DNA of 64,000 bases. It comes from Atriophallophorus winterbourni. Its lineage: Eukaryota; Platyhelminthes; Trematoda; Plagiorchiida; Microphallidae. A program made the position numbers and the translations under genes. Shown here in pieces: positions 22,374-34,300 of the stretch. The stretch lies in assembly GCA_013407085.1 (NCBI GenBank), contig JACCGJ010001942.1:1-64000 (forward strand). Direction: 5' to 3'. The notes beneath the pieces are model-generated. The model made no database searches and was not told the origin of the DNA. It worked only from the letters and a program-made list of their open reading frames with translations. Every line of letters starts with the position of its first letter. The stretch's first letter is position 1.

Positions 22374-25300
22374 ATGCTCGCACTGCGATGTCTTCACCAG
22401 GTAGGCGCACCTCGATGGATGCACCGTCTGCGTTGGGATTTTTTACGGGTCCCGGTGGTGTATAATAGCTTCGTGTCTCATGAGGATCTTTCGCAACTAT
22501 CCGACCCGGAATTCGTTTTACGAACGCGCGATAATTTGGATGCTCGTCGTTGCAAAATAAATTTTGGTCGTTTGGTATGTTACCGATGTTGTCCGTATTT
22601 ACCCAATTTTGTTTAACTCACCATCCCTAATCAATTTCGCTAGCGACCTTGCAAGTTTCTCTGTCACATGAGCTTTTAAGTAGTTACTTTTGATGTAGTA
22701 TCTTCCCTGAATCCTTCAGCCCTTCTTAGCGTTCTCACCATGATGTTTCACCATTAAAATTGATCACATCGTCGCTCTTTCACTCCTCTTGTTTCGTTCC
22801 TGATTTTCTCAGTTTCTCTGTGTGTCATCTTTGCTTTTCCATTCGTACATGAATATTTTTCTCTACGTTTGGTTGTTGATTGATTACTTTGTTCAATGCC
22901 GTCTTCATTTTTGGTATGAGTTAATCTAATTAATGCTCGTGACCTTTCATTGTTGGATTTTTTATTTTTCACATATCGCGTGACTGGTTTTTTGTATGGG
23001 AGTGTTTTTTTCGGGCTATCAAGCCGAGTTACTACAGTATGTCTTTTCTTGTGGATTATTTTTATTAGCTATGCATAATAGTTTTTGACAGTTTCCTGAA
23101 GTTGCTTGATTGCTTCTTTGATTAGAAGAGTAGGCACGTTATCCCATGTGTATCTGTGCCTAATCTTCAGGTTCAGTCGCGTTTTAGGTCCCACCTTTCC
23201 CTTACTAATTTTTACTAAGTCATGGTTGTATGGCAGTTAAGTACTCGGTACTTGCTGCCTATGCCTGGGCAACCTGACAGTATCTTAGCCCACGGGCAGT
23301 CTCTGACTGTGCGCCTCTTTGGCTGGATCAGGCTTGTGCTTTCATATCATACCATACGGAATTAACGCTGTTTACGATGCTAATGATAGCTCTCCTCAAA
23401 CAGACTGGTTTTATTCAATGACATTCAGTATCATCGTAGCCTAATGGATGAAGACATAATCTTTGAGGTAAAATATTCTGTTTAAAGCGGCGATGTTTAG
23501 GGAAGCCGTGTTTTTTGTACTTATCAGGTAGGAACAGTTAGATCAGAATCCGCATGCGCTTGAAACACTGGAAGAATGGCAAACAAGTTGCGCTTGTATG
23601 CCACTGTTGAATAAAGTTGGTTCGACCAAGCTGTTCGATCACATATGACCAAACACATGTAGATAGGATTTAAATCCATTATCGTAAACGGAAATGCTCA
23701 TTTTCATCCATCACACCTCTGTTGGATTAGATTGGTACGACCAACCGACAGTTTGGTCGTACCAGCCTTATCCAAACGTAACATATAAGCCCAACTCATG
23801 GAATATGTATCTTTTTGCTTATATATGATCCTACGTTGAATCTTGTTGTGATAACTTGATAATGTTCAAAAATGCACATACTCGGCCATATATCTCGTTT
23901 ACTTAACCTTGACGCGGTCATTTGTCAAGTAGGACGTTGTTGACGCTTTATTGTACTTTATTCGAGAATTATCTAGTGCGTTTTTGACGAGAAATCGTCC
24001 AACTCTAGCGTTTAGTTTAATTAATCAGTGTGCAAGTAGACATGTTGACGAAGTTGATATCTCTACTTATCGCTTATCGATACTAACCCGTGGACGTTAG
24101 TCGTAGGTCAAACTTACCACGTGCTCCCAGCTCGAGTTGCAATCAAACCCTCCAGAAAAATGCAATAAATCAACGCAATGCTCGTCGGTTCTCGGTCCTG
24201 GATTGCCGATTTCTGTCCTTTTTTATGAAATATCCGTCGGTAGCTGTGTATGTATGTATGTATGTATGTATGTATGTATGTATGTATGTAGGTAGGTAGG
24301 TACGTATACATCAATTCACCAGCCTGGGTCCGGGAAAATTGCCGCACAGTTAGAAACAGCGCGTGGACTAAGATGCTGACAGCTCGGGTAGCTGTGCGGC
24401 TACATCGTGCTACTTGTATTGGCCAACGGTAGTGCGCTGCATGCGATACACGCTGAGTCTCACTACCATTCTATTTCTATTTCCCCTCTCAGATCTGTCT
24501 GGGCTGGTCAACCTGACAGTATCCTCAGCCCACGTGCCGTCTCTGACGGTGCTGCACTATTGCCTTGATCAGGCTTTGTGCTTTCATACATACATACATA
24601 CTACATGCCACAGGTATATTAAATATGAGTGTGACGCGATCTTCGTTTGTCTTTACAAAGAGGCTTTCCGCTTCATGTATGAGATATCAATCAGTAGCCA
24701 TACCTCAGATAAAGTAAACGTACATGCCTATTATCTCTAAACTGTGATTCCGACTGAAATAATGCTTTGATACTTGTCGCCTTTGTACTACATAGGTACC
24801 ACAATACTAAATCGCTTGACACTCGTGGCAAGCAGCTGGTGAGATCAAGCCACAATCCCCTATTTCTTTCACATCTGTCCAAACCAAGGCAACCTGATAA
24901 TAGCAGCTCACTGCACAGCATTTTACCTGCCTCTGCAACTGAAAGCATCATACATCCCTTATTTCCATAGCTACATCTGCACAAATGTTACGTAGCTGGC
25001 GACACGTCGGTTCTGGAAGAGCTCGTCAACCTATTTTCCCAACTTCCGAATACTACACATCCCTCCACGGTTAGTTTTCCGACTTCGTTTCCTTCGGTAC
25101 CATCGTTTGGTGATTATTTTTTCATTTATATTGAAAAGCGCCTTCAAACCCATGGACAGAATCTCTTTTCCTAAAAATAGCCAGCTATTTAGACACCGTT
25201 GTATACGGAACACTTCGTATTATTCACCTTTCTGCATCGAAATCGCTATTTGAAATACAGTAGTTACGTAACATGTGGAATGAATGTCACACTAAATATT

Positions 25301-28300
25301 TTATCTGGTTAATTGTGTATTCTTTCGCCTGGCAAGTTCCATTGGAACTGAATGTGATCTCTTACAAGAGTCGTCACGTGATTCCGTATCTTACAGAATC
25401 GCTTCCGTACTAAAATTCTTATGAGTTACCCAAGAATCTTTCGTTATAGGTAACCATTTTTTAGTTCTACTCCGGATAACAAACTGGTAGTTGTGGTTTC
25501 ATTTGTGTGTTACAAAACTCGAGTTTTTGTCAATCTTGGAATTCAAATAATTTAGAAATGTATCGTAATATGAGTCAGAATTTATGAAATCAAACTCTTG
25601 AGTGTGTGCATCCGGGAGACTGATATTTAAGGATTAAAATTGTATTTTTCGTAAGACTTTTGTCTGTTGGCTCAATCGTTCCGCACTACATACATAAGCA
25701 ATGACAAGCACCGCATGGTCACTCTTTCCCGGTGTTGAAGGTTGGTCAACACCCCGTCTGCGAGTCGGTTGATCAACCTGGTTATGCAGTGAAGCAATTT
25801 CGATAACTACTTTTTACTTTTGTGCGACTACCTCCTCTAGAGGATGAGTCCGCTTTTTTAAGAGTCTGGGGAATTTGGACAAGGCGGCGTCTCCAGCACC
25901 ACTCGGCGTTTGTTCGAGTCAACTTCTCTAGCCTTTGCACAACCAAGTGGGTCCTGCAAGGCAGCAGGGAGTTGTCAGAAAGAGGTGGTGTGCACCAACT
26001 AACCGTCTACGAGACTGCTGCAGATTTTTCCTCACGGTTTTCTCCCGAAGCCTTTCCCGCGAGGCAGCGGAGGTTTAAAATCAGGGTTTTACTTCCCCTA
26101 GATGAAATTCCCTCCCAGGCTCATGAGCTCCTTCTGCCCGAAGCAAACTGGTTTCCAGGCGCCAGTCGCTCGCCTTCGCCCCTTCCCCTGTTGGTAGAAG
26201 CAGTTCCTCCGTGCTCAGGGAGCCACTAGTGCAAGCCAAAAGCTGGACTTGGTTGTCAGAGGCTATTTGAGACAACCTTTGGGACCTTTTGATAACCTCC
26301 TTGAAGTAATGTTCAAACGATTGCAGGGAGTCAGCAAGGTATTCTAAATATTCGAGACCGATCGGAATCTATAATCATGAGTTCTATAAGATAGACAGGC
26401 GAGATCAAGACAATTGATCACACCCCCTAAATGATGTGTTAATCCCTAAATTGTTTATTTTGTGTGCACTTGCGAACAGCGTCCGCTGACCAAATGCTTA
26501 CGTATTCCATGTGCACATTAGATGTTATGCACGTTAATCCTTATTCGCTGCAGTACCGAACGCCAGATTGTTGAGATATCCGCCTCATCCACCTTGTTCA
26601 CCGTATTCGCCCCAGCCTTTGTTATTTCAACTGCCTCAGCGTGAAGTCTTTCCGTATAAGATTTCACACCCCATCTTATCCCTTCCAAGTTATCAAGATC
26701 TACGCTGCGACCCGTGTCTAGCAAGTGGTCAGCTAGGGTAGAATCTCGAATCAGTGATTGATATTCACTAGGATTGCGGGGTTGCTTTCCTACTCGTTTC
26801 CTATCTTCGTTTACACTAGTGCAAAGTTCTCTGAACATTTGCCCAATGTAAACACCCGCGCAACCCTTGCATTTCATTTTGTAAATGCAGTTGGTCGCAC
26901 AACCTAAAGAAATATTATCTTTGAGATGCATTAATACGGAGCGGAGCGTTCTACCTCTCTTATGTGTTACTCTAATACCTGCGTTATTCAAGATTTGACT
27001 TATTCCTTCGGAGTCGCTTTTGACATACAATAGAGATCCCGTAGCTCGTCAAACTTTTTCCGTTTTCGGTTGCGGATATTTGACTCGGTTCGGTTGGCGC
27101 TTAATTAAACTCTTCGGGTAACCATGATCTGCAAGACGACGACTGACTTCTTGGTGAGCTCGTTTCTTATTGGCATAATCGCTGCAGAGGCGATCAACCT
27201 TGTAGAACAGCGATTTCGATACGGACTGAAATACCGTTTTAGAATGCGCAGATGTATATTTCAAAATCGCGTCTTTGTCGATTGGCTTACAATATACCGT
27301 CATTCTTGCCGTTGTCTTTTTACGCGAGACAGTCCAAGAACGGAAGTGTCTCTTCCATGGACTCGGTTTCTTTTGTGACCTGGATTTTCGGATCCCAATT
27401 ATTGAGATAACTATGAAATGCTTGTAGTCTGTTGCGCTTTATGCTTACGAATGTATCGTCGACAACGTCCAATGTTCAAACGATTGCCGGGAGTCAGCAA
27501 GGTATTTGTTAATATTCGAAACCGATCGGGAGTCCATAATCATGAAAAGAATGTTTGCAATGAGTCGGTTAGAGCAGCTTTTTTGTCCAATGTTTTCTTA
27601 AAACAAAGGATCCACAGGACCATTGTAAACCTGACAAACGCGCGATCTAAAGCCTCCAGGTTGAAGTCCGAATTTAGAAATGTGTTATCTGAAGTGCACT
27701 TCTGCTAAATTTGTGGAAAACACGCCGAGGTTTTGGCCACATAGACTTAGCACAAAAACGAAAGATAATATCTTAATTTCAACGCGTTATTAACTTCAAA
27801 AGCTAAATGTACATGTGCTAGTTCTTTTGATGACAGTGCTTGTCAATATTCTAAGGTAATTAATTTATCAGATAGGCCGCTATGGCAGACCGAACAAAGA
27901 TTGCTGAAAAAGGGCTTAAACTTCTCGTTAAGTGCAACATTCTTAAAAGCTGAGGATGTTATTCAATGCTTAGAATTTTCCCTCAACCAACTACCTTAAA
28001 ATCTGGTAGATGCACTGCGAAACCGTGTATATCTCGTATTATCAAAAAACAACAACCAGAAAGGATTAACCTTACGCGAGATGAACAACAAGTACTCCTT
28101 AAATTTCTAAAAAGAAGAGGGAATAGTGATCACTAAGGCAGATAAAGGCAGAACAACCGCGTTTCTTTCTAAAAGATACAAAAGAAATAAACGCGAAAAT
28201 CACAAAATTGCATGCAGTGAAACTACAAATAGGAAGACGTTTTAATGCGTTTCCTGTTGCTTGGCGCTTTGCCTCGCTCCATACCTGTGCTTCATGATGA

Positions 28301-31300
28301 TGATGATCACCATCCCCACTCATTCAACAGGAACCGACAATTACCTGAAAACTTGTGCGACCGTTTATCACTCTTGCCAATGCCTCGTATGAAAGAATCC
28401 GGATATTAGCACCGGCCCTACTGGTCAAAATTGCCTTAGAGGGAACAGAAGATGTGCCTAGTCTATTGTGGAGTCGCCCAACCAAATAATTCAAATTGGT
28501 TGATCTGAAGAAAGCCTCATGCTCGGTCAGTAGCACCTACCGTATGTCGCCAAATCATTAATTTAAAGGGTATGCGTTCCAGTCACATTTCAAGTAAAAG
28601 TGTGCACTGCTGATGAGCTATAACGTAGGACAATCTCAGATCGAGTACATCCACTGTAGTCCAATGTGATTAACGTATCCAATATCTCGATAAATTGTTT
28701 TTGACACCATTCTGGAATCGATACTTGTCCTGCTCTCAACAAATTCGAGCCTAACATTGTCACTTGAACCCTAGCCACGTCTTCATTTCTTAAATATTGA
28801 TATCTAATTGATTTCCTTTCTCTGGGCACAGATGATCTCAATCATGTTTTTCGCCTGATAACGCTCACTGTTGCTTTGTTCATAGCCCGTAGGCGGTCCC
28901 ACCAAATTCCAGGAAATTTCAACACATGGGGAAAAACGAACAGGTTGGTTACCTTGGCAATTGTACTATGCTTTCAAAAAGCATTATTGTTGATAACTTA
29001 CATTCTTTCCTTTCCACTCAAGCGTCTCATAAACTCCCATCTGCATCCGCCTTCAGTTCACGGCCTCCTTCCACCAAATCGTGGACTGTTTCTGATCGAT
29101 TGCGTTGCTATCCCAACGCTCATCTACGTCTCACGCATGTTGGTCGCAGCACGGGTGATCGGACTTATTACTTTGGAGGTCCGCTTGCTCAGTTGGAATC
29201 AGCGCTGGTAGATTACACCCTCCATAGGCTGACCACCGCTGGCTTCACCCCGGTTTCTGTTCCGGACATTCTCCCAGAGTCCGTGATTCGAGCTTGTGGG
29301 TTCCCTACTCGCGGTGTTCGATCTCAGGTAATAAATCAATAATTCGCAAATACTTGGGTTTCGCATAAAGTCAGATCGGCGTTCGAATGTCAGGTCACGG
29401 ACGGATACGCATACCGGCAACAAACGCGAAACCGGTCGTGTTCTTCCGTCCTGCTTTTCGAACGTCATATACTACTTATTAATAAAAATCTGACTTCAAA
29501 CAAAATTAATTGTGATCTTGCATTATCTGGTTATTATATACATTCAATCATGGTTCTCTTAACTTGACAACCGTAAGACGTTTTCCTACTGTGAAAAGGA
29601 TTAGAGAAGTGTATCTATCAACTAGTAAACGACTGCTCTGGATTTCAGAAACGTCTCCTTCATGGTCGTTCGGAAATATTTGTTTTACAAACTGGAATTT
29701 TGAGTGCCTACTTAAATCTGGCGTAGAAGAGCCGTAGCCGCTTTGCATTGCTTACCATCAGCCTTAAATTTTAAGCACATATTCTTCTTTGTCTTGTTGT
29801 CAGTCTCGCTTTTGGATTTTCATTGTAGCGTGTAATCGTCTCTTTCACACAGAGTTGATGCAACTGCTCCTTGCCTTTAGGCGGGCTTCTATTAAAGAAA
29901 ACATACATTACTAAAGGTCTTGGGAAAGTTTCTTTGATGAGTCGGTAAACTGAAGTCAGTAGTTCCGTTCGTAATTCTTGCTTTTCAAAAAATTCCCTAT
30001 TTAGTGACCCCTTTGTTTGCCTCTTTTTGAAGGTTCGCTGATCCAAATCCTAACGCCTCCACTCGATAAATACCCGATAGGTAAAACCAGGTAGTGTAGT
30101 ATAATTGCAGGGTGTGAGAGAACCCGAATAGCAAGTATTTTCCGTAGTTTTAATCGGATGGCCTAAGTGTGTGTTTGGATTATGAAATCACGAGACTAAA
30201 GACAGTCAATGGGCCCCCCTGCCGTAAACTGCACGTAGTGTAAGACTGCTTTTGACCAAGAAAGATGTCTAAGAAAGAAGAAGGAATAATGAAATGCTGT
30301 ATTCGATGATATTCGAATTTAAGTTCTAATGACAGCGTGTCCTCGCAAATTGCTCTTGACCGGTGATATACTAATGTCTTGACCGCACCTTACAGAGGTA
30401 GCTTACTAAGGCACATCAATGCATCCAAAAGTTGCTTGTGTTAGTTAATAACAATCATTTAGAGCAGTTCGTTAGTAGCGTTTCGCTTCTGACAGAAGCT
30501 TCGTTAGACCACGGGTGTCAGGTTTACATTGCATCCACTTGACAAATTCTAAGCTGGCTGGCTTGCCGAAATACCTCCATGTGGTGCCAGCTGGGTGGGC
30601 TCGGTTCTCCGAGCTCAGCGAAAGGTTCGGCGGTGGTGTCTGAGGGTGTGGTGGGTTTTCGCCTGGCAAGCGTTCTCCCTATAAAAAGCCACAAAAATCC
30701 AATGATGACATCACGACGCGGCGGATGTGACTCGCCGCTCCAAAAGTCACTGCCCCTTGTCCTATCCAAGGACATTGTATGGTGCACAGGCAAAAACTGA
30801 AGTCACCAACCTATCAACGGGGTTATCGGGCTCCGAACTGGAAATTCCCAGAAAAGGGCGTATGAACCGCTTCGTCGGTCACCGGCCACCGATAGGTGCG
30901 AACCTCTCTCGCTCCACTGCCTTGTGGGTAAAGGCTCGGGGTGGGACCCCCTAAACGAAATCTCCCCTACTTCGGTGTAGGCAACCGGGTAGTATCATGC
31001 CTACGTTCAACGATGCCGATGACAACGCTTTGTACCCCCCTTCTCGCTTTGTACATCTCATTGTTTATGTTGAACGGCACTATATCTGTATCAGATTGTG
31101 CAAATATATAATAATAAGCTGGCTAATAACTACACAAGCCATTAAGATATACAGACAAGATTGAGATCAATTGACACATCATCCTACCTGCTGTGTAGTC
31201 CTTTAATTGTTTTAGTTGTGTGACTGATTGGCCTGCTTGCATAATCCGTGCACATACTCGGGGTGACGTACGTTTATCCGCTACAAAGCCGGAAGCCAGA

Positions 31301-34300
31301 TTGTGGAGATATCTTCCCAATCCGCTTTGTTGACCGCATTCCTACTAGCCTTCGTTCTACAAACCGCTTCAGAGTAAAGTCCTTCCATATATGGTCTTAC
31401 CCCTCGCCATATCACGTCATTAAAATCAACACGATGTCCTGTATTCAATACGTGTTCAGCAGTTAGGTTACAAACATTTTACAATATATTCGTCGTTTTG
31501 CCAATTTGTCTATGCTCACGGAAGCCTATCTTACTGTCTCCACAAGACGAGCATCACTACAGAACGTTACTTATAGCAAGGGACAAGGTTTCCAGAAGTG
31601 CTGTGTACATTGTTGTAGACGCATCAGCATCTCCAGTGTTTTATCGATCCGTGTTCCACTGGATAATCTTGCTGCAGTGTACGCGATGCATATTGGTTTC
31701 ATATTATCCCGTTTTAGGTGTACAAAATCTATCGTTCAAGCACGGAATCGACCTACTGTCTGTCCGGAACATCCGAGATGGCTTTGGCCGGTTTTTGTGC
31801 AGGGCGTCTTTTCGGTCCCACGGAAGAATCCGCGATTGGATTGTGTTCTGCAAGCCGTTGCTACAGACAAGAGGCGCCAAACCAAGAGGCCTCGCTGTAT
31901 CGTGTGCATCAGTTTACCAAGGTGATGTTCGTTTTGTAAGAAGAAGAAGAAAACTTTATTCGTTAAAACGAATTTTCAGCTAATCAAATTAGTTTAAACA
32001 CAAATTTTTAATGCGAATAAGAGAGACGTCAAACTTTGATGGGAAAATTTGAGATTGCCAGTCACATTCAAATCCAAAACAGCTTCGGTTTCGTCTGCAG
32101 GCATTAAGCGTTGTGATGGAAGTTAATGAAAAGTCAAGCTGCACGATTTTTAAACCCCATGTATAAGTTTTCTTTCGCATTTTTCTGACCGGCGCAGCAA
32201 ATTCCCCATCCTTCAAAATAAAAATATTGCGCAGTATTTAAAGCGTGCGGGGCATCAAACGCCCTTCGTTTACATCGCGACACGTTAAAACGTTTCAAAA
32301 ACAAAAGGTTCCGTGTTGACTGAAAAATAAAAAGGCATGAAAACATTAATTTTGAGCACGGCCGATTCAAAGGCCCCGCTCCAAAAGAACGCTGAATGAA
32401 GTTTTGAAAACGGCAGCCACGAGCTGTACTGGTTGGAATTTCTGTTATATGGCATTGCTTCCGTCTGCGTATCAAATGTAACGACAAGACCTATTGCCGG
32501 AAGATTTAGATTTAGAAGTACCGCTTTTGTGCTACTACATTTCCCGTATTGCCCCATGTTGCTTAGCACATTATCTGCCTTCACTCATGCTTCATGAGAA
32601 CCCATCTTCTCACAGTGCACAATTTGATGTCATTTAGAAATGTTTTCATACAAATTCGAATTCGGAAAAACTCATAATACAAAGAAATTTGAGTGCAATC
32701 GGTTTGAGTAGTTTTTGGGTAACGGTTCACTTCTGATACAGAAGCTTCGTCAGACCCAGGATGATAGTCACAACAGGGAACATGATTAAGTAGTAGTCAA
32801 CCCCCCACCACTGATTTGACCTTACCGCTAAACAGCCTATAGTACGCCTACAGTGTGTCACGTCTCGTGGGTATGACCAGGATCAGTCATCGAATTTCCT
32901 CACAGTGTGTAGCCACGTCAATCTGATACAAGTGAACACTGTCCAGGTCAGTTGACACAGCGGCCCACATACGTAAAAGTACATAACTAACGGGACTAAG
33001 GCTATTTTTGAAGAAAAACAAAAATCTAATTAACTAGTAGGTATAAGGTGAACAAAAAACTATTTACTTTCGCATCAGTGCCGAGCGCCTGATTGTGAAG
33101 ATTTCTGCCCCATCCACCTTATTGACCGCCAGTCGACCTGCCTTGGCAATTTCGACCGCCTCCGCATGTAGGCGTTCGTTATACGGTTTAATACCGCGTC
33201 TCAATATTGCCACGTTGTCTAGATCGACGCTGTGGCCCGTATCTATAACGCGCTCCGCCAAGGCGGAATCACGAGGGGCTGTCTCCGGACACGCTTTCGG
33301 TGTTCTTCGATTCCAGTGTGAATTTCACTGGAAGTCTGCCCTATGTAAACACCCTAACAGTCCATACAGTTGATTCTGTAGATGCTGTTCGTAACGCTAG
33401 ATAAAGGTGTGCTATACGTGAGGTGCATCAGAACCGAACGGATAGTTTCCCCTTTCTTATAAGTTACGCGTATGGCCGCCTGGTTCAAGATTCTACGTAT
33501 CGCTTCAGATGCGCCAATTTTTCGGATGGGTATTTTACCTTCATCAATTAGCGTTTTACAAAAAATGTTGGATAACCGTGGTCTATGAACCTTTGGCTCG
33601 CTTCACGGTGCACCTGTTTTCGTTCTCTTTCGTTGCTGCACAGGTGTTCTATCTTATGGAAAATGAAAGTGAAACGTTACAAAAAACTGCTCTAACCGAT
33701 TGCACTCAAATTTCTTTGCATTATGAATACACGATCGGTCCCAAACATATTCCAATCGATTGCGGGAGAACTCAGTTGTTCATTTTGTTGGCAACTGAAT
33801 GATGCCATTGAGGCCGACTGAAAAGCCAACCGGAGAAAAGTAAACATGTTTTATCTGACTTTTTGTTGTTATGTTTTCTTGAATGAATCTTTTCATTCTG
33901 TTCGTCCCTCTTGTCAATCACTCAATTTATCGTCATCGTCTTTTGCTTGAAATATATCGAAGTGACTCTCTGACACTCATATGTTTATCTGTCTAGACCT
34001 GGGCAACCTGAGAGTATGTTAGCCCACGTGCAGTCTCAATGATTTAGAACTAGCCACTGGGAACTAAAAACATTTGAGGTGTTCTACGCCCACTTTCCCA
34101 TCCAAAAACATTGTATTCGTTCTAATAGTAAATGCTACATATTCATTCAACCTTGACAGGTTGAAATGTTTGCAATCTCCGCTCCGGAGCTAAGTGCATG
34201 TGACAACATGTTTGAGAAGATTTTGCAAGTACAAACGAATTTGTTTGCGGATTTGGGGCTACACTTCCGGTGAGTACCACGTTTATGATAAAATTAGTAT

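Noticed and set aside
25822..25865. GGATGAGTC next to a hairpin at the SINE-D edge as a hammerhead core
   Set aside because: The strand reads GGATGA rather than CUGANGA and no GAAA partner follows; it is simply the complement of the LINE-C 3' terminus.
28324..28536. 70-residue minus frame as a conserved gene
   Set aside because: Short, in an intron, flanked by repeats, and no family recognised.
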